Shown here piece by piece: positions 1-8,869 of a stretch of 64,000 nt of DNA. The notes beneath the pieces were generated by a model, which worked only from the letters and a program-made list of their open reading frames with translations, was not told the DNA's origin and did no database searches. The translations under genes were made by a program, and so were the position numbers. The stretch is from Hymenobacter yonginensis (GTDB taxonomy: Bacteria; Bacteroidota; Bacteroidia; Cytophagales; Hymenobacteraceae): the NCBI RefSeq assembly GCF_027625995.1, contig NZ_CP115396.1:2356001-2420000 (forward strand). Reading direction: 5' to 3'. Position 1 is the first letter of the stretch. Each line of letters opens with the position of its first letter.

Positions 1-1
1 C

Positions 2-1687
2 AACCCCTACGCCGCCGGTTCGGAGACTAGCCCCGTGAATAACCGGCCCGTGGGCACGTTCCTGGAAGACTCGTTCAGCAACGTGCGGCCCGTCATCAAC
101 GGCATTGGCTCACTGATTCGGGTGGTAGCCGGCGGCATCATGGCCCTCACCGGCTTTGCCATCCTGCTGAGCGTGGTTATTGCGCTGGGCATCGGCCTGG
201 GGCTGATTTCCTCTTCCGACAACCTGGATTTCGGCCCGCTGCAGCCCTTCCTGCTCTTCAATGACATTTCGGTGTGGGCCGTGCTTTCCTTCTTCCTGCT
301 CACGGCCATTCCGGCGCTGGCCCTGATGCTTTCGGGCCTGGGGCTGCTGCTGCGCCGCTCCGTGCTGAGCCGCACGGCGTCGCTCACGCTGCTGGGCTTG
401 TGGCTGCTGGGCATCGTGGGCAGCTCGGTGGCCGGCATCCGGGTGGGCCGCGAGTTTCAGCGCGAAGAGGAAATCACCCAGACTACCACGCTCGACCGCC
501 TCACCAGCCCTCGCCTAGTGCTGGAACGTCGGCAGCTCAACAACGACAAGTGGGTGGACCTCGACCTAGTAGGCATCGACAGTGCCCAGGTCCCACGCCT
601 GGAACGCATCATCGCCGCCAAAGGCGCTACCGATTCGCTGGCCCGCCGCACGGCAGCCACCTCCACCAGCCACAATGTGCGCGTCCTCAACGACTCGACC
701 CTGAGCGTGGACGACCACTTCACCTACCAGCCCAACGCCCGCTTCCGCGACCAGCAGATGCGCCTGCGCCTGCTGCTGCCCCGCGGCCGCTCCTTCCGCA
801 TGAGCGAGACGTTTGCTAACTGGCTTGATTCCGACAACTACGTGAACGGCCGCGAGCCCCAACACCCCGAAAACGAGGTATTCCGCATGCAGGGCAACAA
901 GGTGGAGTGCCTCAGCTGCTCCGCCGAAGACCTGCGCGAACAGGACAACTCCGACGACGAAGACTACAACGACGGCCGCGACGACTCCGACGTGAAACTG
1001 AGCTTTGACCGCGTGCGGTCCATCAACGCCGACGAGGACGCCTACGGCTCCGGGCGGGAGAGCTTCAATGAAACCGACTTCAACGAGGTCAACATCGTGG
1101 GCGGCTACCGGGCCATCATCCGGCAGGGCAGTACCTTCACCGTGCGCGCCGCCGGCGACGACCGCACCCTGCGCGACCTGAAAGTTACGCGTGACGGCCG
1201 CGAGCTGACCATCAGCCCCCGCAACCGCGACCTGTTCGATTCCCGCAGTGGCGACCAGGACCAGGTGCTGCTCATCATTGAGCTGCCCGAGCTGAACAAC
1301 CTGAGTTTGGTGGGCGGTACCCACGCCGAGGTTAGCGGCTTCAACTCCGGCGACTTGCGCGTCACGCAGGCCGGGGGCAGCAAGCTGCGCCTGACCGGCA
1401 CGCTGCAGCAGCTGCAGCTGGAGCTGGCCGGCGGCTGCCAGGCCGCCCTGCAGGGCAGCGCCGACGAGCTGAAAGTGGACGGCGCCGGCGCCTGCGAAGT
1501 AGCCGCCGCCGAGTTCACCGCCCGCCGCGCCGACATCGACGCGGTAGGTGCCACCAAGGTGCGCCTGCACGTGACGGATGAGCTGCGGGCCGAGGCCATC
1601 GGCGCCAGCCTCATCGAATACAGCGGCAAGCCTACCACCATCCGCCGCGAAGCCCTAGGGGCTGCTTCCGTCCGCAGCGTGGAGTAG
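2..1687 (+). CDS. PspC/DUF2807-type membrane protein, 5' end outside window
   Basis: The reading frame is open to the first base of the window, so the gene is 5' truncated; the GTG at 35 is only the first in-window start codon. About 560 residues are visible. Three hydrophobic segments (about residues 25-60, 75-105 and 115-140 counted from the GTG) make a membrane anchor. A long polar linker with Asp/Glu/Asn-rich patches follows. The last 200 residues carry repeated Gly-Gly, Gly-Ala and Ala-Gly-Gly turns of the kind seen in DUF2807 (GIN, head of putative autotransporter adhesin) beta-solenoids. In Bacteroidota such proteins often begin with a PspC domain; that part would lie upstream, so the PspC label is inference. 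Function unknown, probably envelope-associated. A hairpin and a remnant of a second DUF2807 C-terminus follow. Confidence 0.75.
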   Translation, partial: NPYAAGSETSPVNNRPVGTFLEDSFSNVRPVINGIGSLIRVVAGGIMALTGFAILLSVVIALGIGLGLISSSDNLDFGPLQPFLLFNDISVWAVLSFFLLTAIPALALMLSGLGLLLRRSVLSRTASLTLLGLWLLGIVGSSVAGIRVGREFQREEEITQTTTLDRLTSPRLVLERRQLNNDKWVDLDLVGIDSAQVPRLERIIAAKGATDSLARRTAATSTSHNVRVLNDSTLSVDDHFTYQPNARFRDQQMRLRLLLPRGRSFRMSETFANWLDSDNYVNGREPQHPENEVFRMQGNKVECLSCSAEDLREQDNSDDEDYNDGRDDSDVKLSFDRVRSINADEDAYGSGRESFNETDFNEVNIVGGYRAIIRQGSTFTVRAAGDDRTLRDLKVTRDGRELTISPRNRDLFDSRSGDQDQVLLIIELPELNNLSLVGGTHAEVSGFNSGDLRVTQAGGSKLRLTGTLQQLQLELAGGCQAALQGSADELKVDGAGACEVAAAEFTARRADIDAVGATKVRLHVTDELRAEAIGASLIEYSGKPTTIRREALGAASVRSVE

Positions 1688-1693
1688 CCAAGC

Positions 1694-1725
1694 CGGTGCG
1701 GGCCAGTATAGGCTGGCCCGCACCG
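1694..1725 (+). terminator. Hairpin after the DUF2807 gene
   Basis: A perfect 13-bp stem (1694-1706 with 1713-1725) around a 6-nt loop starts 6 nt after the stop codon. No T-run follows, so it may act as an mRNA 3' stabiliser rather than a strong intrinsic terminator. Confidence 0.55.
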
Positions 1726-1727
1726 CT

Positions 1728-1886
1728 GGCCTGGACGTGGCCGGTATCAGAAAAGTGCGCCTTCACGTGGCAGAAACTTTGGAAGCCGACGCCATCGGGG
1801 CCGGTATGGTGCAGTACAAAGGCAGCCCGCGCAACGAGGAGAAAAACATCGTTGAGGCTTCCCGCGTGAATGCCGTGCGTGCATAA
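1728..1886 (+). pseudogene. Remnant of a second DUF2807 C-terminus
   Basis: The frame beginning at 1728 reads KVRLHVAETLEADAIGAG and continues to a TAA at 1884-1886. It aligns with the last part of the preceding gene, which reads KVRLHVTDELRAEAIGAS. There is no plausible start codon or N-terminal region, and the frame differs from that of the intact gene. It looks like the 3' end of a decayed tandem paralogue, left after deletion between two copies. Confidence 0.7.
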
Positions 1887-2260
1887 CCACTACTTCATGC
1901 GGGGCTCACCTGATTGGCAGCACTTTTGCAATCGAAGTCCACAATTGTTACCCCACAGGCAACCTTGCCGCCCAAGCGCGCATCTATCTGCCTGAGTGAC
2001 CCACAATGTCTTTTTCTGGTGAGTGAAAGACTGGGCGAGAAAGTCCTCTTACCTACTGTGCTGCAACCAGTAGATAAGGGGCTTTCTCATGTTTGGGCCT
2101 GAGCAAATTGTAGCCCTACTCGCCTGGCTAGCCGCACGGCCGGCTCCATGTCCCATTTCCTAATTGCATCCTCCCAGTTGCTGGCACTCGGCGGCCGGGG
2201 CTTGACTGGTGGTCGGCCGCCGGTTTGTACAGTATTCTTCTACCTTTTATCTCACTACCT
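1887..2260. other. Intergenic region with no gene seen
   Basis: About 370 bp separate the DUF2807 remnant from the esterase-like gene. No convincing ORF, tRNA or strong hairpin was found. The short ORFs here lack coding character. Confidence 0.5.
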
Positions 2261-3433
2261 ATGAAGCCATTCCTTTTCGCGCTGATGCTGGCACCGGCCG
2301 TTTCGTTTGCTCAATCTGCTGCTCCCACTTACGCCCAACTCATGGACCAGAGCGGCGCCCAGATGCAGGCCAAAGACTTCTGCGCGGCCGTTGCCACCTT
2401 CGAGCAGGCCTTCCGGCCCGACAGCGCCCGCGCCAATGAGTTTGAGCTGTTCACTGGCGCTATAGCGGCCGCCAACTGCCCGGCGCGCCGCCCGCTGGCC
2501 TGGCGCTGGCTGGGGCAGCTGAGCCGCCACCGCCCCCTGAGCATGCAGCCCCGCGACCTTGACAACGTCGCCAACGACCCGATGCTGGCCCCGTTGCGCA
2601 CCGAAGCCGCGTGGCAGCGTTGGCTGGCCGCCATGCGCCAGGCCTTGGCCCAGCAAACCGCCGACGCCCAGGCCGCAAGTATCCGCTGGATAGCCGAAAC
2701 GAAGGCCCGCACGCTGCCCGCCGCCTACGGCAAAGCCCGGGCGGCCGCCACGCCTGGTTTCGCCCTCTACTTCAGTCCGGTACCGGCCGATACTGTTCGG
2801 ATGCCCTATCTGGTGCGCGTGCCGGCCGGCTACGATCCGGCCAAGCCAACCCCGGTGGTGGTGTATCTGCACGGCGGCGTGGTGAACACCAAGCAGTTTG
2901 GCTATGCCGACCGGGATGTGGCGGAAGAAACCATTTTCGAGGCGGCGCCCACCAACGCGCTGGTGGTGTATCCGTTCGGGCGGGCCAGCTTTGGCTGGGT
3001 GGCGCAACTGGCTGCCTTCGCCCAGATTGAGCGAGTCCTGGCGGAAGTGCAGGCCCGCTACCGCACCGACGGCCGCCGCACGGTGCTCGGCGGCATGAGT
3101 AACGGCGGCAGTGCCGCCCTGTGGTTTGCCAGCCAGCGCCCCGCTGCTTTCAGCGGGTTCTACGCGTTGTCGCCGGCGCCGGTGCTGCCGCTGCAGGCCA
3201 GCTACGGGCGCTTAGGCCAGGGCAAGCCCTGCTACCAGCTCAGCGCCCAAGACGACTCGCTCTATAGGTATAAGGCCGTGAAGGCCACCTACGACGCCCG
3301 CCCGTCGCAGGCGGCGCAATGGTTTCTGCAAACCCTGCCCAGCGGCGGCCACGGCTTCCTCTACCGCCCCGAGGGCCCGGCGCTGCTCCGGCAAACGCTG
3401 GCTACACTGTGCGCGTCACCCAAGCCGCGCTAA
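2261..3433 (+). CDS. Secreted alpha/beta-hydrolase (esterase-like)
   Basis: The 390-residue product starts at the ATG at 2261, where a signal peptide begins (MKPFLFALMLAPAVSFAQ). An in-frame start 36 nt upstream would spoil it. Residues 25-160 are helical and may form a TPR-like or cap region. Residues 165-385 form an alpha/beta-hydrolase core with an oxyanion motif HGG (204-206), the nucleophile elbow G-M-S280-N-G and a late His in GGHGF. This resembles the polyhydroxybutyrate depolymerase/feruloyl esterase branch, but the substrate cannot be read from sequence. It is predicted to be periplasmic or secreted. It converges on cca with a 44-nt gap. Confidence 0.75.
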   Translation: MKPFLFALMLAPAVSFAQSAAPTYAQLMDQSGAQMQAKDFCAAVATFEQAFRPDSARANEFELFTGAIAAANCPARRPLAWRWLGQLSRHRPLSMQPRDLDNVANDPMLAPLRTEAAWQRWLAAMRQALAQQTADAQAASIRWIAETKARTLPAAYGKARAAATPGFALYFSPVPADTVRMPYLVRVPAGYDPAKPTPVVVYLHGGVVNTKQFGYADRDVAEETIFEAAPTNALVVYPFGRASFGWVAQLAAFAQIERVLAEVQARYRTDGRRTVLGGMSNGGSAALWFASQRPAAFSGFYALSPAPVLPLQASYGRLGQGKPCYQLSAQDDSLYRYKAVKATYDARPSQAAQWFLQTLPSGGHGFLYRPEGPALLRQTLATLCASPKPR

Positions 3434-3477
3434 GCTTGGGCGGCCCGACGGAATCCCTCTCTCCGCTCCTGCCGGCC

Positions 3478-4902
3478 CTACTCCGCTGAAGGCACCGGCG
3501 TCAGGCCTTTGCGTGCCCCAAGCTCCAGCAGCAGCGCAAACGCCTCGTCGTGCTCGTTGCGGATTTTGCCTTCCAGGATGGCTTCCAATAGCGCTTCCTT
3601 CAACTCGCCCACTTCGCGGGACGGCTTCAGGCTGAAGGTGGCCATGATGATTTCGCCGGTGATGACGGGCTTGAAGTTGCGCAGGTGGTCTTTTTCCTCC
3701 ACCTCCTTCAGCTTCTGCTCCACCACGTCGAAGTTGCGCAGGTAGCGGTTTTTACGGTCGTAGTCTTTGCTGGTGATGTCGGCGCGGCACAGCAGCATCA
3801 GACGGTCGATGTCGTCGCCGGCTTCGAACAGCAGGCGGCGCACCGCCGAGTCGGTCACGATTTCCTTGCTCAGGGCAATGGGCCGCAGGTGCAGGCGCAC
3901 CAGCCTCTGCACCTGCCGCATCTCCTCGCCCAGCGGCAGCTTCAGGTCCGTGAAGATGCCCGGCACCCAGCGGGCGCCCTTGTCTTCGTGGCCGTGGAAG
4001 GTCCAGCCCACGCGCGCATCAAAGCGTTTGGTGGCGGGCTTGGCGATGTCGTGCAGGATGGCCGACCAACGCAGCCACAGGTCGCCGCCGGCCGCCACCA
4101 CGTTGTCGAGCACCTGCAGGGTGTGGTAGAAGTTGTCTTTGTGAGCGTGTTTGCCCACTTTCTCTACGCCCTGCAGCTGGGCCATCTTCGGGAAGATAAG
4201 CTGTAGCAGCCCACAGCTGAACAGCAGCTTGAAGCCGTAGCTGGGTTTTGGGGCCATAATGATCTTGTTCAGCTCGGTGGTGATGCGCTCCTGCGAGATG
4301 ATCTTGATGCGCTCCTTATTGCGGGCCAGGGCATCAAACGTATCGGGGTCGATGTCGAAGTCCAGCTGGGTGGCAAACCGAATGGCGCGCAGCATCCGCA
4401 GCGGGTCGTCGGAGAAGGTCACGTCGGGGTCCAGCGGCGTACGGATGATGCGGCGCTGCAGGTCGCCCATGCCGTCGTAGCGGTCTACCAGCTCGCCGTA
4501 GGTGTCGGGGTTGAGGCTCAAACCCAGGGCGTTGATGGTGAAGTCGCGCCGGGCCAGGTCTTCTTCCAGGGTGCCGGCTTCCACTTCGGGCTTGCGGCTT
4601 TCGGCGCGGTAGCTTTCCTTGCGGGCGCCCACAAACTCCACTTCAATCTCGGGCGTAGGCAGCATGGCCGTGCCGAAGTTCTTGAACACCGTCACGCGGG
4701 GCCGGCCCGGTAGCTTGCGCCCCACGGCCTGGGCCAGCGCAATCCCGTCGCCGACGCACACTACGTCCACGTCTTTGCTGCCGCGCTCCAGCGCCAGATC
4801 CCGCACGTAGCCTCCAATCACGTAGGCCGGAAACCCCAGCTCGCCGGCGGCTTCAGCAATGGTCTGGAACAGAGGGAGGCTGGGGAGTTGCGGGTTTTTC
4901 AT
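3478..4902 (-). CDS. cca: CCA tRNA nucleotidyltransferase, HD-domain type
   Basis: The 474-residue enzyme belongs to the class II nucleotidyltransferase family, which adds or repairs the 3' CCA of tRNAs. The head domain shows GGYVRD (30-35) followed by the metal-binding pair D44-x-D46. A basic R-R-D-F-T-I-N motif near residue 135 and an RxxRF motif near 170 belong to the same domain. The C-terminal half has an HD domain (ILHDIAKP around 285), common in bacterial CCA enzymes of this branch. Some family members are poly(A) polymerases, which sequence alone does not exclude. The start ATG is at 4902. It is a single-gene unit flanked by oppositely oriented genes. Confidence 0.92.
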   Translation of the reverse strand: MKNPQLPSLPLFQTIAEAAGELGFPAYVIGGYVRDLALERGSKDVDVVCVGDGIALAQAVGRKLPGRPRVTVFKNFGTAMLPTPEIEVEFVGARKESYRAESRKPEVEAGTLEEDLARRDFTINALGLSLNPDTYGELVDRYDGMGDLQRRIIRTPLDPDVTFSDDPLRMLRAIRFATQLDFDIDPDTFDALARNKERIKIISQERITTELNKIIMAPKPSYGFKLLFSCGLLQLIFPKMAQLQGVEKVGKHAHKDNFYHTLQVLDNVVAAGGDLWLRWSAILHDIAKPATKRFDARVGWTFHGHEDKGARWVPGIFTDLKLPLGEEMRQVQRLVRLHLRPIALSKEIVTDSAVRRLLFEAGDDIDRLMLLCRADITSKDYDRKNRYLRNFDVVEQKLKEVEEKDHLRNFKPVITGEIIMATFSLKPSREVGELKEALLEAILEGKIRNEHDEAFALLLELGARKGLTPVPSAE

Positions 4903-5077
4903 GGCGCAAAGTTCGGCAACCGGCAGCTAGCAACCATACGGGGCGGCGGCTGGGCGCCGCGCTTCATCCGGGTTTGCGGCAGCTTCAGGTGGCCCGGCCG
5001 ACAGTTCGGGCCCAGCCGCTTGGCGAACCGGCGGCAAAACGGCAGCTTTAGCCATTCGTTTACAGCCCCTTACTGCC

Positions 5078-5818
5078 ATGTCAGCCTTGCTGCTCGCCGC
5101 CCCCCTGTTTTCCCTTGCTGCTTCGGCGCTACCTGTGCGGGTGCTGCTGAGCCTGCACATTGCGGCCGGTACCGTGGCCCTGCTGGCCGGTCTGGTACCG
5201 ATGCTGGGCCGCAAAGGCGGCACCTGGCACGTGCGGGCCGGCCGCCTATACGTCTACTGCATGATGGCTGTGGCCCTGACGGCCGTGGGGCTCTGCCTGC
5301 TGCAGCCCCTGACGCTGAGCCGGCTTTTCCTGACGGGCGTGGCCATGCTGAGCTTCTACCTCAGCTTCAGCGGCTGGCGCGCTGCCCGCCGCCGCAGCGC
5401 CCTGCTGCCCCGCCCCGACCAGCTACTGGCCATTGCGGCCTTGCTGGTGGGCGTGCTGATGGTAGGAGTAGGTTTGTGGCTGCAGGCCGTGCTGTTCGCC
5501 TTCTTCGGCGCCCTGATCTGCCTGTTTGCCGGCCTCGATGCGCGCCAGAGTCTGTTTCCCCGGCCGGCCGAGCAGGCGGAGCCCTGGCTGCTGCGGCACA
5601 TTGCGCGCCTGGGCGGCTCCTACATCTCGGCCTTCACGGCGTTTCTGGTCGTGAACATGGGCCGGGTGCTGCCCGCCGATGCGCCCGCCTGGCTGGGCAC
5701 GGTCGTCTGGATTGCCCCCACGGTGGTGGGCAGCGTGCTCATTGCGCGCACCGTGCGCTATTACCGCGCCCGGCTGGCCGCCCGCCAAGCCGGATTGGGG
5801 GCGCCGGGCGCAGGTTAG
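5078..5818 (+). CDS. DUF2306-like multi-pass membrane protein
   Basis: The 246-residue protein is almost entirely hydrophobic, with about seven predicted transmembrane helices. After the first helix comes LHIAAGTVALLAG and then a polar loop G-G-x-W-H-x-R-x-G-R. These conserved His and Arg residues at a membrane face are characteristic of DUF2306-type proteins. The function of the family is not established. Its stop codon overlaps that of the convergent YrdC-family gene by 4 bp, so the two 3' ends are interlocked. Confidence 0.65.
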   Translation: MSALLLAAPLFSLAASALPVRVLLSLHIAAGTVALLAGLVPMLGRKGGTWHVRAGRLYVYCMMAVALTAVGLCLLQPLTLSRLFLTGVAMLSFYLSFSGWRAARRRSALLPRPDQLLAIAALLVGVLMVGVGLWLQAVLFAFFGALICLFAGLDARQSLFPRPAEQAEPWLLRHIARLGGSYISAFTAFLVVNMGRVLPADAPAWLGTVVWIAPTVVGSVLIARTVRYYRARLAARQAGLGAPGAG

Positions 5819-6396
5819 TCGCGCAGCACTTCCAGGCTGCCATCGGGCAGCACCCGCACCACCCGCGAAGGAGCGGCGCGCGTGGTGTCGTCCTGGCGCC
5901 AGTAGGCTACGTAGTCGGCTTTGCGCACCAGGGCCGGGTCGATTTCCGTGTACAGGGCGGGCGTTGGCTCGCCGCTCAGGTTGGCCGACGTCGACACCAG
6001 TCCGTGGCCCAGCCGCCGCACCACCAGCCGGCAGAACTCGTCGTCGAGCACCACCCGCAGGCCGATGGTGCCATCCGGCGCCAGCAGATTGGGCGCCAGG
6101 TGCGAGCTGCCAAGCACCACGTAGGTGGTAGGCCGCTGCTGGGTGGCCAGCAGCTCCGGCAGGTTGGGTGGCACCACGGCGGCGTAGCGGGCAAACATCT
6201 GCTCATCGGCCACCAGCACAATGCAGGCCTTGTTAGTGGGGCGGTTTTTGAGCTGGTAGATTTTCTCCACGGCCCGCGGCAGCTCGGCATCACACCCCAA
6301 ACCCCACACCGTATCGGTCGGATATAGAATGACTTGCTGCATCAGCAACGCATCCACAGCGGCATCTACTTCTTCACGGAGAAATCGGGGGTTCAT
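5815..6396 (-). CDS. tsaC: Sua5/YciO/YrdC-family threonylcarbamoyl-AMP synthase
   Basis: The 193-residue protein has the YrdC fold motifs: YPTDTVWGLGCDA near residue 27, a K-N-R-P stretch that binds the nucleotide, and STSANLSG near 145. TsaC makes L-threonylcarbamoyladenylate from threonine, bicarbonate and ATP for the t6A37 modification of ANN-decoding tRNAs. Its length equals a stand-alone TsaC/YrdC and lacks the extra Sua5 domain. The related YciO subfamily has a different, poorly known role and cannot be fully excluded. It overlaps the upstream convergent gene by 4 bp and precedes mce in the same direction. Confidence 0.82.
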   Translation of the reverse strand: MNPRFLREEVDAAVDALLMQQVILYPTDTVWGLGCDAELPRAVEKIYQLKNRPTNKACIVLVADEQMFARYAAVVPPNLPELLATQQRPTTYVVLGSSHLAPNLLAPDGTIGLRVVLDDEFCRLVVRRLGHGLVSTSANLSGEPTPALYTEIDPALVRKADYVAYWRQDDTTRAAPSRVVRVLPDGSLEVLRD

Positions 6397-6405
6397 AGGA
6401 GTCGG

Positions 6406-6473
6406 GGATTAGGGATTAGAATACGTCTCAGGAGTTCAGGAATGCCTAATCCATAGGCACCAATCCCTTATCC
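6406..6473. repeat. Short inverted repeat between mce and the YrdC gene
   Basis: The arms at 6406-6419 (GGATTAGGGATTAG) and 6460-6473 (CCAATCCCTTATCC) pair at 12 of 14 positions around a 40-nt loop. The right arm touches the stop codon of mce. It could be a dispersed intergenic repeat or a weak processing hairpin. Confidence 0.4.
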
Positions 6474-6877
6474 TACTTGATAGTCTGGCAGAGCTCCACC
6501 AGCACGCCGCCGGCTGATTTGGGATGCACGAAGCACACCAGCTTGTTGTCGGCGCCTCGCTTGGGGGTTTCGTTGAGCAGCGTGAAGCCTTCCTGCCGCA
6601 GCCGCGCCATCTCGGCCTCAATGTCGTCTACCTCAAACGCAACGTGGTGAATACCGGCCGGCTTCTTCTCCAGAAACCGCGTGATGGCGCTGTCGGGTGA
6701 GGTGCCGGCCAGCAGCTCTATCTTGGAGCCTCCCACCTGAAAAAACACCGTATCCACCGCCTCCGACGCCACATGCTCGCGCTTATAGGGCTCCTGGCCC
6801 AGCAGCGTGGTGTAGAGCGCCGTGGCAGCTTCCAGATCAGGGACGGCCAGGCCTAAGTGTTCGAGGTTGAGGAGCAT
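6473..6877 (-). CDS. mce: Methylmalonyl-CoA epimerase
   Basis: The 134-residue protein is a compact VOC-fold (glyoxalase/bleomycin resistance) enzyme. It interconverts the R and S epimers of methylmalonyl-CoA in propionate/succinyl-CoA metabolism. Family hallmarks are visible: H7 in [15 protein letters not shown] near the middle, [11 protein letters not shown] with the second metal His, and a C-terminal L-V-E-L that supplies the Glu ligand. Length and domain arrangement match the family exactly. It diverges from iscS with about 150 bp between start codons. No mutase subunits lie in the window. Confidence 0.9.
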   Translation of the reverse strand: MLLNLEHLGLAVPDLEAATALYTTLLGQEPYKREHVASEAVDTVFFQVGGSKIELLAGTSPDSAITRFLEKKPAGIHHVAFEVDDIEAEMARLRQEGFTLLNETPKRGADNKLVCFVHPKSAGGVLVELCQTIK

Positions 6878-6931
6878 GGTGGGGTTGTAAAAGTGCCGCC
6901 GCCGGATAGCGCGGCTTGTTTGGATTTGTTC

Positions 6932-6939
6932 TACTTTTG
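6932..6939 (+). promoter_or_regulatory. Candidate -7 promoter element for iscS
   Basis: TACTTTTG matches the Bacteroidota -7 consensus TAnnTTTG and lies 91 nt before the iscS ATG. No well-spaced -33 TTG was found, so support is partial. Confidence 0.4.
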
Positions 6940-7030
6940 CAGGTGCAAATGTGGGAAGAAAAGAAAACCTGTTTACCGGTTTTTGTGTTCTACCTGCGAA
7001 AGATTCTCCGCTGAAACCAGACCCCGAGCC

Positions 7031-8245
7031 ATGCTCAAGCTACCTATTTACCTCGACAACAACGCCACCACGCCTCTCGATCCGCGCGTTTTGGAGGCGA
7101 TGATGCCGTACCTGACAGAGGTATTCGGCAATGCAGCCTCCCGCAACCACCCCTTCGGCTGGGCTGCCGAGGAAGCCGTGGATTACGCCCGTGACCAGAT
7201 TGCCGGCCTGATCAACTGCGACCCCAAGGAGATTATCTTCACTTCCGGCGCTACCGAGTCCGACAACCTGGGCATCAAGGGTGTATTTGAGATGTATGCC
7301 CAGAAAGGCAACCACATCATCACCACCACCACTGAGCACAAAGCCGTGCTCGATACCTGCAAGCACATCGAGAAGCTGGGCGGCAAGGTAACCTACCTGC
7401 CCGTCGACTCCGAAGGCCTCATCAGCCTCGCTGAGCTGGAAGCCGCCATGACGCCGGAAACCATCCTGGTGACCATTATGTACGGCAACAACGAGACGGG
7501 CACCATCCAGCCCATCCGCGAGATTGCCGCCATTGCCCACAAGCACGGCGCCCTGTTCATGACCGACGGCACCCAGGCCGTAGGTAAGATTCCGGTAGAC
7601 GTGATTGCCGACGGCATCGACCTGATGGCTTTCACGGCGCACAAAATGTACGGCCCGAAAGGTGTAGGTGCTTTGTACGTGCGCCGCAAGAACCCACGCG
7701 TGAAAGTGACGGCCCAGATGGACGGCGGCGGCCACGAGCGTGGCATGCGCTCCGGTACGCTCAACGTACCCGGCATCGTAGGCCTGGGCAAAGCCTGTGA
7801 GCTGGCCAAGCAGGAAATGGCAGCCGACACGGCCCGCCTGAGCACCCTGCGCGACCGGCTGGAAAAAGAGCTGCTGACGCTGGAAGAAAGCTACGTAAAC
7901 GGCTCGGTAGAACACCGCCTGCCCCACGTAGCCAACATCAGCTTCAAATACGTGGAAGGCGAAGGCCTGATGATGGGCGTGAAAGACCTGGCCGTATCGT
8001 CGGGTTCGGCCTGCACCTCGGCCTCGCTGGAGCCCTCCTACGTGCTGAAGGCCCTGGGCCTGAGCGACGACCTCGCCCACAGCTCGCTGCGCTTCGGCCT
8101 GAGCCGCTTCACCACCGATGAGCAAATCGATTACGCCATCAACCACGTAAAAGAGGCCGTTACCAAGCTCCGTGAAATGTCGCCCCTGTGGGAGATGTTC
8201 AAGGAAGGCATCGACCTCGACAAAATCGAGTGGGCTGAGCATTAA
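7031..8245 (+). CDS. iscS: Cysteine desulfurase IscS
   Basis: The 404-residue protein is a group I class V aminotransferase-fold cysteine desulfurase that delivers sulfur from cysteine to IscU. The start ATG at 7031 gives the family N-terminus [17 protein letters not shown]; an in-frame start at 6857 would overlap mce and add unrelated sequence. Visible features are [10 protein letters not shown] near residue 74, the PLP-lysine segment AHKMYGPKG near 205 and the mobile catalytic Cys loop [14 protein letters not shown] near 325. Length equals E. coli IscS. It opens an iscS-iscU-unknown-iscA cluster; hscA, hscB, fdx and iscR are not in the window. Confidence 0.95.
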   Translation: MLKLPIYLDNNATTPLDPRVLEAMMPYLTEVFGNAASRNHPFGWAAEEAVDYARDQIAGLINCDPKEIIFTSGATESDNLGIKGVFEMYAQKGNHIITTTTEHKAVLDTCKHIEKLGGKVTYLPVDSEGLISLAELEAAMTPETILVTIMYGNNETGTIQPIREIAAIAHKHGALFMTDGTQAVGKIPVDVIADGIDLMAFTAHKMYGPKGVGALYVRRKNPRVKVTAQMDGGGHERGMRSGTLNVPGIVGLGKACELAKQEMAADTARLSTLRDRLEKELLTLEESYVNGSVEHRLPHVANISFKYVEGEGLMMGVKDLAVSSGSACTSASLEPSYVLKALGLSDDLAHSSLRFGLSRFTTDEQIDYAINHVKEAVTKLREMSPLWEMFKEGIDLDKIEWAEH

Positions 8246-8315
8246 TAGTGCTCATTTCTTGGTTGTCAGTGCGTAGTTTACACTCCGCATCAACAGTCAA
8301 GTTTTGTCCTAAGCA

Positions 8316-8343
8316 CTAAGCACAAACAACTAAGCACAAACAA
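8316..8343. repeat. 14-bp tandem duplication upstream of iscU
   Basis: CTAAGCACAAACAA occurs twice head to tail, ending 8 nt before the iscU ATG; a partial copy (CTAAGCA) precedes it. The repeat therefore replaces the normal ribosome-binding region of iscU. Confidence 0.7.
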
Positions 8344-8351
8344 CAAAAGCC

Positions 8352-8768
8352 ATGGCTTACTCCGATAAAGTAATCGACCATTACAGCAACCCCCGCAACG
8401 TGGGCACGCTGGACAAGAGCAAGAAAAACGTAGGCACCGGCCTGGTGGGCGCGCCTGAGTGCGGCGACGTAATGCGTCTGCAGATCGAGGTAGACGAAAC
8501 CACTAACACCATCACCGACGCCAAATTCAAAACCTTCGGCTGCGGCTCGGCCATTGCTTCGTCGTCGCTGGCGACGGAGTGGCTGAAAGGCAAGACTGTG
8601 GACGAGGCCCTGGCCATCGACAACATGGAGATTGTGGAAGAGCTGGCGCTGCCGCCCGTGAAAATCCACTGCTCGGTGCTGGCCGAAGACGCCATCAAAT
8701 CCGCCATCAACGACTACCGCGTGAAAAACGGGATGCCGGAGCTGGAAATGGCCAAGTCGCACCACTAA
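8352..8768 (+). CDS. iscU: Fe-S cluster assembly scaffold IscU
   Basis: The 138-residue protein assembles nascent [2Fe-2S] clusters from sulfur supplied by IscS. The three conserved cysteines are C37 (in ECGD, with the regulatory Asp), C64 (in GCGS) and C107 (in HCSV). The LPPVKIHC segment around 100-107 matches the chaperone-recognition motif of IscU, even though hscA is not nearby. Length is slightly above the usual 125-130 because of a short polar C-terminal tail. It lies 106 nt after iscS; the gap holds a small tandem duplication. An inverted repeat follows the gene. Confidence 0.94.
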   Translation: MAYSDKVIDHYSNPRNVGTLDKSKKNVGTGLVGAPECGDVMRLQIEVDETTNTITDAKFKTFGCGSAIASSSLATEWLKGKTVDEALAIDNMEIVEELALPPVKIHCSVLAEDAIKSAINDYRVKNGMPELEMAKSHH

Positions 8769-8780
8769 GTTGATTGTTGA

Positions 8781-8854
8781 ATGGCTGAATTGTTAAATGG
8801 CTGTCCGCTCTACGAAAAAGTGGAAGGCAACTAACCAGTTAACAATTCGGCCAT
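8781..8854. repeat. Inverted repeat downstream of iscU
   Basis: ATGGCTGAATTGTTAA (8781-8796) pairs with TTAACAATTCGGCCAT (8839-8854) with one mismatch. Extra TTAAATGG-like words surround the arms. It has the vocabulary of dispersed intergenic repeats rather than of a typical GC-rich terminator and has no T-run. Confidence 0.6.
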
Positions 8855-8869
8855 TTAGCCATTTAATAA

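Noticed and set aside
566-1570. 334-residue antisense ORF
   Set aside because: A shadow of the DUF2807 gene, caused by high GC at third positions; similar long antisense ORFs lie under iscS, susC, murI and hppD.
6857-7030. Upstream extension of iscS to an in-frame ATG at 6857
   Set aside because: It overlaps the divergent mce gene and adds sequence unlike any IscS; the ATG at 7031 gives the conserved N-terminus.
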